The notes under the pieces: generated by a model
What the model was told of the DNA's origin: nothing
The model's input: only the letters and a program-made list of their open reading frames with translations
Databases searched by the model: none
Assembly (NCBI RefSeq): GCF_900547205.1
Contig: NZ_URFY01000032.1
Span: forward strand, 1 to 54,043
Length of the DNA stretch: 54,043 nucleotides
Reading direction: 5' to 3'
From: an uncultured Bacteroides sp.
Lineage (GTDB): Bacteria; Bacteroidota; Bacteroidia; Bacteroidales; Bacteroidaceae
Shown here: in pieces, positions 7,601 to 15,331 of the stretch
How the letters are laid out: every line of letters starts with the position of its first letter
How positions within the stretch are numbered: position 1 is the stretch's first letter
Program-made: the position numbers and the translations under genes

Positions 7601-7915
7601 TTAAAGAAGCTTCTTCACTTTTTCCACAAATACAGGTTTAGCAACTGCGCCTACCTGCTTGTCTACTACCTCACCACCTTTGAAGAACAACACGGTAGGG
7701 ATGTTACGAATACCATATTCGGCCGGCAAATCGGTATTTTCGTCTACATCGCACTTGCCGATGATTACTTGTCCTTCAAACTCCTTAGCCAATTCTTCAA
7801 TGATAGGAGCCACCATCTTACAAGGGCCACACCAAGGAGCCCAAAAATCTACCACAACCGGCTTACCCTCTGCAAGGAGCTCTTTATAGTTGCTGTCTGT
7901 AATTTCTAAAGCCAT
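7601..7915 (-). CDS. trxA: Thioredoxin
   Basis: The product has 104 residues, the normal thioredoxin length. The redox motif WCGPC is at 28-32, preceded by VVVDFWAP, and the cis-proline segment RNIPTVLFFKGG is present. There is no signal peptide, so it is the cytoplasmic dithiol-disulfide reductase that recycles ribonucleotide reductase, peroxidases and other targets. It lies just after dnaE but has its own promoter-like TATATTTG (7976-7983), which overlaps the dnaE stop codon, and continues into the acidic protein gene. Confidence 0.97.
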   Translation of the reverse strand: MALEITDSNYKELLAEGKPVVVDFWAPWCGPCKMVAPIIEELAKEFEGQVIIGKCDVDENTDLPAEYGIRNIPTVLFFKGGEVVDKQVGAVAKPVFVEKVKKLL

Positions 7916-7975
7916 TTCTTTTAAAGTTTTAAATATTAATGATTCAATTACTGTTTCACTCGCTATTGCGCTACA

Positions 7976-7983
7976 AATATAAT
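7976..7983 (-). promoter_or_regulatory. -7 promoter element for trxA, overlapping the dnaE stop
   Basis: On the minus strand this reads TATATTTG (exact TAnnTTTG), about 60 nt before the trxA ATG. It would allow trxA transcription independent of dnaE. Confidence 0.5.
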
Positions 7984-10900
7984 CAATTTATACGGAATCC
8001 AAGTTCAGGGCGTTCCTTTAAATATGTTATTAAATCCCTACCAACCGAAAGCTTAATAGGACGGGATATCAAATCGACCGACATATGGCTCACATCGGAA
8101 TCGTCCGTCACCTTGAAATAGAGTTCCGTTTTCCCCGGTGATTCCTTGGTTAAGGTAGACAATTCGGTTATCAGGGCTGAGTTGAGCACCGACAGAGGAA
8201 TGATTATCGTGATTTTCTGCACCAGCTCTTCTTTCACATCCGGCAGCAGTTCCATCGAGGTTATCTTGACTTCGAGTTCTTCCGGTCGCCACTGCCTTGC
8301 CTGACAGCGGGCTTTGATAAACAAGAAAGTTCCTTCGTTGAGATATCCCTGATAGGTCACCCAGTCATTTCCCCAGAATGGGATTTCGGTAGAGCCGGAG
8401 TAGTCTTCTATCTTGGCAATGCCATACGGATTGCCATTCTTGCTCACTCCACGGCGAACGCTGGTCACGATTCCTCCCATCGTTATTTCACGTCCTGCAA
8501 GGGCGGCTTTATCTTCGAGGTCTGCCATGCGTGTGTTGCATACGTGTTCCAAGACGATGGAAAACTCATCCAGCGGATGGGCGGAAAGATAGATGCCCAC
8601 CAAGTCGCGTTCGCGGTTCAACCGATCGAGATCGTTCCATCGCTCCACACCTTGCGGTATTTCGGGAGTGGCAACGTCTATCACATTCTCACCACCGAAC
8701 AGGGAGTTGACAGCGGCAGACTTATCCGCCTGATAGCGGTTGCCGTATCGCATCAACGTTTCGAGGAATATTTCTCCTTTTGAGTTTACTGCAAAATATT
8801 GTTCACGTTTCAGTTCGGGGAAACTGTCGAAGCCGCCTGCCAGTGCAAGACATTCCATATTCTTCTTATTGCAGGCGTTCAGGTTGACACGTTGCACGAA
8901 GTCGAAGATTCCTTGGAAAGGACCGTTTTTATCGCGTTCTTCCATGATACTTTGCACGGCAGCCTCGCCCACTCCTTTCACGGCTCCTAGTCCGAAACGG
9001 ATATTTCCGTCATGGTTGACGGTGAACTTCAGATTACTCTCGTTCACATCCGGTCCCAACGTCTGGATGCCCATTGCCTTACATTCGTCCATCAGTTTCG
9101 TGATATCCGTAATGTTCGACAAACTTCGGCTCATTACCGCCGCCATATATTCGGAAGGGTAGTTGGCTTTCAGATAAGCTGTCTGGTAAGCCACCCAAGA
9201 GTAGCACGTCGCGTGCGATTTGTTGAACGCGTAGGAAGCAAACTTCTCCCAGTCCGTCCAAATCTTTTCGAGCACCTTCGGGTCGTGCCCGTTCTTTCGT
9301 CCGCCTTCGATGAACTTCGGCTTCATGTGGTCTAGCTTGTCACGCAGCTTCTTACCCATCGCTTTACGGAGGGCGTCAGACTCACCACGGGTAAAGTCCG
9401 CCAGCAGACGCGACAGAAGCATCACCTGTTCCTGATAGACGGTAATACCATACGTATCTTTCAGGTATTTCTCCATCACCGGAATGTCATACTCAATCGG
9501 CTTACGACCATGCTTACGGTCGATGAAGTCGGGAATGTAATCCATCGGTCCCGGACGGTAGAGGGCATTCATGGCGATAAGGTCTTCGAAAGTAGAAGGT
9601 TGCAGCTCGCGCAAATACTTCTGCATACCGGCAGATTCAAACTGGAATGTACCGATCGTTCGTCCGTCACTATATAATTTATAGGTAGCAGGGTCGCAAA
9701 TGTCTATCTGGTCGACGTCTATTTCGAGACTACGGCTCAGATGGATGTTCTCCACCGCTTCCTTTATAATAGAAAGCGTCTTCAATCCGAGGAAGTCCAT
9801 CTTTATCAATCCGGTGTCTTCGATGACCGAACCTTCATACTGGGTGACGAGCATCTTTTCACCCGTTTCCTTATCGTCGGCAGTGCTCACAGGCACCCAG
9901 TCGGTGATATCGTCACGGCAGATAATCGTACCGCAGGCATGAACGCCCGTACCGCGCACGTTTCCTTCGAGCATCTTCGCATACTTGATGGTATTGCGCA
10001 ACAACGGGTCGGACGATGCTTCCGCCGCCTGAAGTTCGGGGACGTAAGCGATGGCATTCGGCAGATTCAGTTTCTTGTCGGGTATCTTATCGGGCACTAA
10101 CTTGCACAGGCGGTCGGATTCCGAAAGAGGAAGTTTCTGCACACGTGCCACATCTTTGATAGCCATTTTCGTAGCCATCGTACCGTAAGTGATGATATGA
10201 GCTACCTTTTCCTGCCCATATTTATTTGTTACCCAGCGGAGCACTTCGCCACGGCCGTCGTCGTCAAAGTCAACGTCGATATCGGGCAAAGAGATACGGT
10301 CCGGATTAAGGAAACGCTCGAACAGCAAGTCGTATTGGATAGGGTCTATCTTCGTAATTCCCAGACAGTAGGCCACTGCCGAACCGGCAGCCGAGCCACG
10401 TCCTGGACCAACCGATACGCCCAGTTCCACACGTGCCGCATTGATAAAGTCCTGCACAATAAGGAAGTATCCGGGAAAACCCATCGTCTTCATGATGTAC
10501 AGCTCAAAGTTCATGCGCTCTTTCACTTCGTCCGACAGCGGTTCGCCATAGATTCGTTTGGCACCGTCGAAAGCCAGCTTAGCCAGATAGTCTCCTTCAA
10601 GTTTGATACGGTACAGTTTGTCATATCCGCCCAAACGCTTAATCTTCTCTTTCGCATCTTCCTCGCTCAGCACCACATTGCCATGTTCGTCCTGCGTAAA
10701 CTCGTCGAACAGGTCTTTCTCGGTAAACTTCTGCCGATATCCTTCTTCCGTTCCGAACTCTTCGGGAATGGCGAAGGTAGGCATGATAGGTGCGTGGTCG
10801 ATGGAGTAATATTCTACTTTGTCGAGAATCTCCAGTGTATTGCTCAGCGCTTCGGGCACATCGGCAAAGAGTTCGTTCATCTCTTCGCGCGTCTTCATCC

Positions 10901-11789
10901 ATTCTTGCTTGGTGTAGAGCATACGGCTGGGGTCATCCAAGTCCTTACCGGTACTCAGGCAGATGAGACGGTCGTGCGCCTCGGCATTCTCTTCATCTAC
11001 GAAGTGCACGTCGTTCGAACAAATCAGCTTGACGTTGTACTTCTGCGAATATTCCGTCAGGTATTTGTTCACGTTGACCTGTAGCGGATAGCATTCGTGA
11101 TTGGCACGGGGCACTGTCGCTTTATGGCGCTGCAACTCCAGATAATAATCGTCGCCAAACAGATTTTTATACCATTGAATAGCTTCTTCGGCCTCAGCCA
11201 ACTGCCCGGCGGTAATCCGCTTCGGCACTTCGCCACCCAGACAGGCCGAACAGACGATTAGCCCTTCGTGATATTTCTCCAATTCGCTGCGGTCCGTACG
11301 CGGACGCATATAATAACCGCGCGTCCATGCGTGCGATACTAATTTAATAAGGTTGTGGTAGCCGGTTTCATTCTTTGCCAATACAATAAGGTGGTAACCG
11401 CTCTGGTCCTGCTTTCCTTCGCGAAGGTCCATCGTGCGTCGAGCCACATACATTTCGCAACCGATGATGGGTTTGAACAGCTTATTTTCAGCTTCCACTA
11501 TTTTAGCCTTGCAAGCGGCAATCTCGGCTTCCTTGTCTTCACATTCTATTTTGCCCGACTCAATTCCCGCAATTCGCTTCTTTAGGTCTTTAACCTCCCC
11601 TTTCGGTCCGCTATTCTTCTTATTGACGTAGTTCGTAAATTCCTTGATACCGAACATATTTCCATGATCGGTCACGGCAATACCCTTCATCCCGTTTTTC
11701 ATTGCTTTATCGACCAAACGAGCCACACTTGCCTGCCCGTCCAACAGAGAATATTGGGTATGAACGTGTAAATGAACGAAATCCTGCAT
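7983..11789 (-). CDS. dnaE: DNA polymerase III alpha subunit
   Basis: The product has 1268 residues: the replicative DNA polymerase. Order of parts: PHP domain at the N-terminus (FVHLHVHTQYSLLDG, AVTDHGNMFG); polymerase palm with SVGPGRGSAAGSAVAYCLG and the catalytic Asp motif LPDIDVDFDDDGRG near residue 500; fingers with YRPGPMDYIPDFIDRKHGR and NKSHATCYSWVAYQTAYLK; helix-hairpin-helix and a C-terminal OB fold (EITMGGIVTSVRRGVSKNG). Compared with E. coli DnaE (1160) it is longer, with a charged insertion at about residues 60-105 inside the PHP domain. The start is the ATG of MQDFVHLHVH, the usual family start. No proofreading exonuclease domain is fused, so a separate epsilon subunit is expected. 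Confidence 0.98.
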   Translation of the reverse strand: MQDFVHLHVHTQYSLLDGQASVARLVDKAMKNGMKGIAVTDHGNMFGIKEFTNYVNKKNSGPKGEVKDLKKRIAGIESGKIECEDKEAEIAACKAKIVEAENKLFKPIIGCEMYVARRTMDLREGKQDQSGYHLIVLAKNETGYHNLIKLVSHAWTRGYYMRPRTDRSELEKYHEGLIVCSACLGGEVPKRITAGQLAEAEEAIQWYKNLFGDDYYLELQRHKATVPRANHECYPLQVNVNKYLTEYSQKYNVKLICSNDVHFVDEENAEAHDRLICLSTGKDLDDPSRMLYTKQEWMKTREEMNELFADVPEALSNTLEILDKVEYYSIDHAPIMPTFAIPEEFGTEEGYRQKFTEKDLFDEFTQDEHGNVVLSEEDAKEKIKRLGGYDKLYRIKLEGDYLAKLAFDGAKRIYGEPLSDEVKERMNFELYIMKTMGFPGYFLIVQDFINAARVELGVSVGPGRGSAAGSAVAYCLGITKIDPIQYDLLFERFLNPDRISLPDIDVDFDDDGRGEVLRWVTNKYGQEKVAHIITYGTMATKMAIKDVARVQKLPLSESDRLCKLVPDKIPDKKLNLPNAIAYVPELQAAEASSDPLLRNTIKYAKMLEGNVRGTGVHACGTIICRDDITDWVPVSTADDKETGEKMLVTQYEGSVIEDTGLIKMDFLGLKTLSIIKEAVENIHLSRSLEIDVDQIDICDPATYKLYSDGRTIGTFQFESAGMQKYLRELQPSTFEDLIAMNALYRPGPMDYIPDFIDRKHGRKPIEYDIPVMEKYLKDTYGITVYQEQVMLLSRLLADFTRGESDALRKAMGKKLRDKLDHMKPKFIEGGRKNGHDPKVLEKIWTDWEKFASYAFNKSHATCYSWVAYQTAYLKANYPSEYMAAVMSRSLSNITDITKLMDECKAMGIQTLGPDVNESNLKFTVNHDGNIRFGLGAVKGVGEAAVQSIMEERDKNGPFQGIFDFVQRVNLNACNKKNMECLALAGGFDSFPELKREQYFAVNSKGEIFLETLMRYGNRYQADKSAAVNSLFGGENVIDVATPEIPQGVERWNDLDRLNRERDLVGIYLSAHPLDEFSIVLEHVCNTRMADLEDKAALAGREITMGGIVTSVRRGVSKNGNPYGIAKIEDYSGSTEIPFWGNDWVTYQGYLNEGTFLFIKARCQARQWRPEELEVKITSMELLPDVKEELVQKITIIIPLSVLNSALITELSTLTKESPGKTELYFKVTDDSDVSHMSVDLISRPIKLSVGRDLITYLKERPELGFRIN

Positions 11790-11842
11790 AATGATAAGTA
11801 GTTAATTTGAAGGCATAAAATTACTACCTCCCGCGTTATAAA

Positions 11843-11850
11843 CAAAAATA
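11843..11850 (-). promoter_or_regulatory. -7 promoter element for dnaE
   Basis: On the minus strand this reads TATTTTTG (TAnnTTTG), about 54 nt before the dnaE ATG. No clear -33 box is visible. Confidence 0.45.
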
Positions 11851-11917
11851 ATCGCCAAAAAGTTATCAACATTCGTATTTCTATGCTGATTTACTTGCTG
11901 ATTTTTTAAATTAAGTA

Positions 11918-11925
11918 TATTTTTG
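11918..11925 (+). promoter_or_regulatory. -7 promoter element for psd-pssA
   Basis: TATTTTTG, an exact TAnnTTTG match, 26 nt before the psd ATG. A near-match -33 box, CTTGC (11894-11898), is spaced 19 nt upstream. Confidence 0.6.
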
Positions 11926-11951
11926 CAGACAATATCATTTAAACAGCATAC

Positions 11952-12638
11952 ATGAGCCGACTAAAGAAATTAAAGAAGATACGAATTCACCGTGAAGGAA
12001 CACATATTCTAATAGCTAGCTTCTTGCTATTGCTATTGATTAATGCCGCCCTTTATTGGGGAATCGATTGCAAGATACCTTTTTATATAATAGCAGTAGC
12101 TAGTATTGTGGTCTACCTGCTAATGGTGAATTTCTTTCGCTGCCCTATCCGTCTCTTCGGAAAAGATACGGAAAAGATAGTCGTAGCTCCTGCCGACGGT
12201 AAAATCGTAGTTATCGAAGAAGTAGAGGAAAACGAATATTTCCACGACCGCCGATTGATGGTTTCCATCTTTATGAGTATCGTGAATGTACACGCCAACT
12301 GGTATCCGGTGGATGGCACTATCAAAAAAGTAGCCCACCACAACGGTAACTTCATGAAAGCCTGGCTACCGAAAGCCAGCACCGAAAACGAACGTTCTAC
12401 GGTAGTCATCGAAACTCCCGAAGGAGTGGAAATACTAACCCGCCAGATTGCGGGAGCTGTGGCACGCCGCATCGTCACCTACGCAGAAGTAGGAGAAGAG
12501 TGCTATATCGACGAGCACATGGGATTCATCAAATTCGGTTCCCGAGTGGACGTATACTTGCCCTTAGGCACGGAAGTCTGTGTCAGCATGGGACAATTAA
12601 CGACCGGTAACCAAACGGTTATCGCCAAACTTAAATAA
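11952..12638 (+). CDS. psd: Phosphatidylserine decarboxylase proenzyme
   Basis: The product has 228 residues, the short (archaeal-type) class. It converts phosphatidylserine to phosphatidylethanolamine using a pyruvoyl group made by self-cleavage. The cleavage motif here is FGSR within GFIKFGSRVDVYLP near residue 195-198, with cleavage expected between Gly and Ser. Other family motifs: FRCPIR, VVAPADGKIVVIEEV, and NVHANWYPVDG. Two membrane segments lie near residues 20-55. It directly precedes pssA (10-nt gap), so synthesis and decarboxylation of phosphatidylserine are made together. Confidence 0.95.
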   Translation: MSRLKKLKKIRIHREGTHILIASFLLLLLINAALYWGIDCKIPFYIIAVASIVVYLLMVNFFRCPIRLFGKDTEKIVVAPADGKIVVIEEVEENEYFHDRRLMVSIFMSIVNVHANWYPVDGTIKKVAHHNGNFMKAWLPKASTENERSTVVIETPEGVEILTRQIAGAVARRIVTYAEVGEECYIDEHMGFIKFGSRVDVYLPLGTEVCVSMGQLTTGNQTVIAKLK

Positions 12639-12648
12639 TCCGGTCACA

Positions 12649-13356
12649 ATGACAAACGTTATAAAAAACAGTATTCCGAATACCGTCACCTGCCTGAACC
12701 TTTTCTCCGGCTGCATTGCCTGCGTCATGGCTTTTGAGTACCGCTACGAACTGGCATTACTATTCATTATATTAAGTGCTGTTTTCGATTTCTTCGACGG
12801 ACTGCTGGCACGTGCACTCAATGCACATTCCGTGATTGGCAAAGATTTGGATTCATTGGCAGATGACATCAGCTTCGGTGTTGCTCCTTCCGTGATTGTA
12901 TTCTCTCTTTTCAAAGAGATGTATTATCCAGCAAGCATGGAGTTTATTGCCCCTTACCTGCCCTACGCTGCTTTTCTGATTTCCGTATTTTCAGCATTGC
13001 GTCTGGCAAAGTTTAATAACGATACGCGTCAGACCAGTTCTTTTGTAGGACTACCCGTTCCTGCCAATGCCTTGTTCTGGGGTTCTTTGGTAGCAGGTGC
13101 ACATGGCTTTTTAGTATCTGACAACTGCCATCCTGTCTATCTTTTTATACTGGTTTGTCTGTTTTCACTGCTATTAGTGTCCGAGATACCTATGTTTTCT
13201 TTGAAATTCAAGAATCTATCGTGGAGTGACAATAAAATAAGTTTCATATTCCTTATTGTATGTATCCCATTCCTTGTATTTCTGGAAATCAGTAGTTTTG
13301 CAGCCATCATCGTATGGTATATTTTACTTTCACTTTTTACAAGAAAAAGTAAATAA
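12649..13356 (+). CDS. pssA: CDP-diacylglycerol-serine O-phosphatidyltransferase
   Basis: The product has 235 residues and several membrane helices. It makes phosphatidylserine from CDP-diacylglycerol and serine. The CDP-alcohol phosphatidyltransferase signature DG-x2-AR-x8-G-x3-D-x3-D is complete: DGLLAR, then eight residues, then GKDLDSLAD, at about residues 49-71. The product is the substrate of the Psd encoded just upstream, so the two genes form a phosphatidylethanolamine module. Confidence 0.95.
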   Translation: MTNVIKNSIPNTVTCLNLFSGCIACVMAFEYRYELALLFIILSAVFDFFDGLLARALNAHSVIGKDLDSLADDISFGVAPSVIVFSLFKEMYYPASMEFIAPYLPYAAFLISVFSALRLAKFNNDTRQTSSFVGLPVPANALFWGSLVAGAHGFLVSDNCHPVYLFILVCLFSLLLVSEIPMFSLKFKNLSWSDNKISFIFLIVCIPFLVFLEISSFAAIIVWYILLSLFTRKSK

Positions 13357-13364
13357 ACAATCTC

Positions 13365-13381
13365 TTGGCACGTTTGTTGTA
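13365..13381 (+). promoter_or_regulatory. Sigma-54-like -24/-12 promoter
   Basis: TTGGCACG-N4-TTGTA is one base off the sigma-54 consensus (TTGGCACG-N4-TTGCA). It ends 42 nt before the ATG of the DUF4834 gene and is oriented toward it. Bacteroides carry RpoN, so it could be real; no activator site was sought. Confidence 0.45.
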
Positions 13382-13423
13382 CTATGAGTTTTACTAAAGT
13401 TACAACATAAAAATCATAGCCCA

Positions 13424-13720
13424 ATGCATATACTTTTATTCATACTCTTACTCATCATTGCCATTGTCGTTTTCGGTCTTTCGATTCTTGGATTCCTTCT
13501 TAAAACGATTTTCGGATTGGGTCGCGGTTCTTCTTCGTCGTCGCAATCAAGACAAACTGAGTCCGGACGTACCAGTCAGCAGAGCTATAACCAGAATACT
13601 CAAAACTCGAACGACGATGAGGAGGAAATATATTCGGAAAATGTGCCGAGAAGAAGACACAAGAAAATATTCTCCAAAGATGATGGTGAATACGTAGACT
13701 TTGAAGAAATTAAGGAATAG
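13424..13720 (+). CDS. DUF4834 family small membrane protein
   Basis: The product has 98 residues. One N-terminal transmembrane helix (residues 2-31, ILLFILLLIIAIVVFGLSIL) is followed by a Ser/Gln/Asn-rich linker and an acidic/basic tail ending KDDGEYVDFEEIKE. The same layout is typical of DUF4834 proteins of Bacteroidetes; function unknown. It lies 67 nt after pssA behind a possible sigma-54 promoter, so it may be switched separately from lipid synthesis. Its stop codon TAG is the first three bases of a 22-bp repeat array. Confidence 0.75.
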   Translation: MHILLFILLLIIAIVVFGLSILGFLLKTIFGLGRGSSSSSQSRQTESGRTSQQSYNQNTQNSNDDEEEIYSENVPRRRHKKIFSKDDGEYVDFEEIKE

Positions 13721-13783
13721 TGATTAACGGGATAGTGATTAGTGATTAACGAGATAGTGATCAGTGCTATGCAGCGTAGTTAT
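13718..13783. repeat. 22-bp tandem array at the DUF4834/tadA convergent ends
   Basis: TAGTGATTAACGGGATAGTG... (13718-13739) and TAGTGATTAACGAGATAGTG... (13740-13761) are exact 22-bp units differing at one base. A decayed third unit (CAGTGCTATG...) starts on grid at 13762. Unit one includes the DUF4834 stop codon. Confidence 0.75.
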
Positions 13784-13803
13784 TGCTGCACGTTCGTTAA
13801 TGG

Positions 13804-14241
13804 CTATCTCCGTTTGGCAGCAAAGAAGTCTTTCATAAGCGTGGCACATTCGTCGGCCATCACCCCTTTTACGACAATTGTTTTAGGATGCAGCGCCTGT
13901 GCTGCATATCTCTGATAGCCACGTTTTTCATCTTCAGTACCAAATACCAGTTTTCCTGTTTGCGCCCATGCAATAGCTCCGGCGCACATCACGCAAGGTT
14001 CCACCGTGACATACAGTGTGCATTCATTCAGATATTTTCCGCCAAGTACATTGGCTGCGGCAGTAATGGCTTGCATCTCGGCGTGGGCTGTCACGTCATT
14101 CAATGTTTCGGTGAGATTATGGGCACGGGCAATGATCCGCTCTTTGCAAACCACAACAGCGCCTACGGGAACTTCGCCCCTTTCGGCAGCCTTACCCGCT
14201 TCTATCAAAGCCTGTTTCATGAAATAAGTATCGTCCAGCAT
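13804..14241 (-). CDS. tadA: tRNA-specific adenosine deaminase (TadA-like)
   Basis: The product has 145 residues. Cytidine-deaminase fold motifs are complete: HAE at 53-55 and PCVMC at 82-86 give the zinc ligands and the catalytic Glu, and VPVGAVVV and NLTETLNDVTAHAEMQAI are typical of TadA. The family converts the wobble adenosine of tRNA-Arg(ACG) to inosine. Related nucleoside deaminases look similar, so the exact substrate rests on the TadA-like N-terminus and length. The gene follows the small protein at 14281-14514 on the same strand. Confidence 0.85.
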   Translation of the reverse strand: MLDDTYFMKQALIEAGKAAERGEVPVGAVVVCKERIIARAHNLTETLNDVTAHAEMQAITAAANVLGGKYLNECTLYVTVEPCVMCAGAIAWAQTGKLVFGTEDEKRGYQRYAAQALHPKTIVVKGVMADECATLMKDFFAAKRR

Positions 14242-14246
14242 CCCCC

Positions 14247-14275
14247 TTTAATTTTTAATCTTTAATTTTTAATTG
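14247..14275. repeat. 14-bp tandem AT-rich repeat
   Basis: TTTAATTTTTAATC is followed directly by TTTAATTTTTAATT. A related AT-rich word in inverse sense occurs at about 36906-36935 (ATTAAAAATTAGGAATTAAA). Words of this kind are common between Bacteroides genes. Confidence 0.55.
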
Positions 14276-14280
14276 TCTCC

Positions 14281-14514
14281 CTATCGTCTCATATCGTGCT
14301 CACCAAAGAGAGTAGGATAATCTTCTTCCATATTTTTATGGATAAACATGAGAATTGTTTCGCGAAGCCAACGTGACTTGTTCGTTATCTTGTATTTCTC
14401 AAGATAACGATCTACAATCAGTTGCTCTTCGTCGCTCAACAGGATGCTCATCCGTCGCTCCCTTTTGGTACATTCGACGTGCATCTTCAAGCACTTTTTA
14501 TTCCTTTTTCTCAT
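14281..14514 (-). CDS. Small conserved hypothetical protein
   Basis: The product has 77 residues when started at the ATG at 14514 (MRKRNKKCLK). A longer frame to 14607 would cross the divergent yraN promoter and start and is unlikely. The N-terminus is very basic; the rest (MSILLSDEEQLIVDRYLEKY, then ITNKSRWLRETILMFIHKNM) reads like a short strand plus two helices, resembling a ribbon-helix-helix DNA-binding fold. This is inference; no diagnostic motif confirms it. A TAATTTTG promoter element (14522-14529) lies only 8 nt before the ATG, predicting an almost leaderless mRNA. Confidence 0.65.
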   Translation of the reverse strand: MRKRNKKCLKMHVECTKRERRMSILLSDEEQLIVDRYLEKYKITNKSRWLRETILMFIHKNMEEDYPTLFGEHDMRR

Positions 14515-14521
14515 ATCTTCT

Positions 14522-14529
14522 GCAAAATT
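14522..14529 (-). promoter_or_regulatory. -7 element directly at the start of the small protein gene
   Basis: On the minus strand this reads TAATTTTG (TAnnTTTG). Transcription would begin only about 3-5 nt before the ATG at 14514. Confidence 0.5.
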
Positions 14530-14564
14530 ACTTTTACTTCCGTAAAAACAAAGAATAAAAGCAG

Positions 14565-14572
14565 TAAATTTG
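14565..14572 (+). promoter_or_regulatory. -7 element directly at the start of yraN
   Basis: TAAATTTG (TAnnTTTG), with 9 nt between its G and the ATG at 14582, so the mRNA leader would be about 3-6 nt. Confidence 0.5.
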
Positions 14573-14581
14573 CAAAAAAAG

Positions 14582-14947
14582 ATGGCTAAACATAATGAAT
14601 TAGGCAAAGCGGGAGAAGATGCTGCGGTGGCTTATCTCGAGGATACAGGTTATGTCATTCGCGACCGGAACTGGCGAAAGGGGCATTTTGAACTGGACAT
14701 TGTGGCAGCAAAAGACAATGAACTGGTGGTGGTGGAAGTGAAAACACGCAGAAACACTGAGTTTGCAGAACCGGAAGACGCCGTCGATATGCCGAAAATC
14801 AGGCGGACGGTGCGCGCTGCGGATACTTACATAAAGTTATTTCAAGTGGATGCTCCGGTACGTTTCGATATCATTACCGCAGTGGGTGATAACGGATGTT
14901 TCAAGATTGAGCATATAAAGGAAGCGTTTTTCCCTCCTTTGTTCTAA
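14582..14947 (+). CDS. yraN: YraN/UPF0102 family nuclease-like protein
   Basis: The product has 121 residues from MAKHNELGKAGEDAA, the standard family start; an in-frame ATG 12 nt upstream lies inside the predicted transcription start region and is unlikely. The restriction-endonuclease-like core is visible: AYLEDTGYVIRDRNWRKG, FELDIVA, VVVEVKTRRN (a PD-(D/E)XK-like D...ExK pattern). Family members are linked to Holliday-junction or recombination functions but the role is not settled. It is first in the operon yraN, mmcQ-like, birA. Confidence 0.9.
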   Translation: MAKHNELGKAGEDAAVAYLEDTGYVIRDRNWRKGHFELDIVAAKDNELVVVEVKTRRNTEFAEPEDAVDMPKIRRTVRAADTYIKLFQVDAPVRFDIITAVGDNGCFKIEHIKEAFFPPLF

Positions 14948-14974
14948 ATAATAACGCATAAAATCGAAGTGCTA

Positions 14975-15331
14975 ATGGATGTAGAAATTATCAGAGAATA
15001 CTGCTTAAGCAAGAAAGGAGTTACCGAATCGTTTCCTTTCGACGATACATCGCTCGTGATGAAGGTGATGAACAAGATGTTTGCTCTTATCGACCTGGAA
15101 GAGGCTAAGTCCATCACACTGAAATGTGACCCGGAACGTGCCATTGAACTGCGCGAACGTTATTCCGGCATTGAAGGGGCTTATCATTTCAATAAGAAAT
15201 ACTGGAATGCCGTCTATTTTGATGCAGACGTAGATGATAAGCTTATCAAAGAGCTTGTGGACCATTCGTATGAGGAAGTTATCAAGAAGTTTACCAAGAA
15301 ACTACGTGCCGAATATGATGCTTTGCCCTGA
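14975..15331 (+). CDS. MmcQ/YjbR family protein
   Basis: The product has 118 residues from the ATG at 14975 (MDVEIIREYCLSKKG). The family pattern is clear: GVTESFPFDDTSLVMKVMNKMFALIDL, then SITLKCDPERAIELRE and the C-terminal FNKKYWNAVYFDADVDD. YjbR-like proteins have a MutM-like or double-wing DNA-binding fold; no biochemical role is established. The gene overlaps birA by 17 nt, showing translational coupling. Confidence 0.85.
   Translation: MDVEIIREYCLSKKGVTESFPFDDTSLVMKVMNKMFALIDLEEAKSITLKCDPERAIELRERYSGIEGAYHFNKKYWNAVYFDADVDDKLIKELVDHSYEEVIKKFTKKLRAEYDALP

Noticed and set aside
8544..11084. Several long plus-strand ORFs (up to 295 residues) opposite dnaE
   Set aside because: They are antisense shadows of a long, GC-richer gene; codon pattern and family motifs are all on the minus strand.
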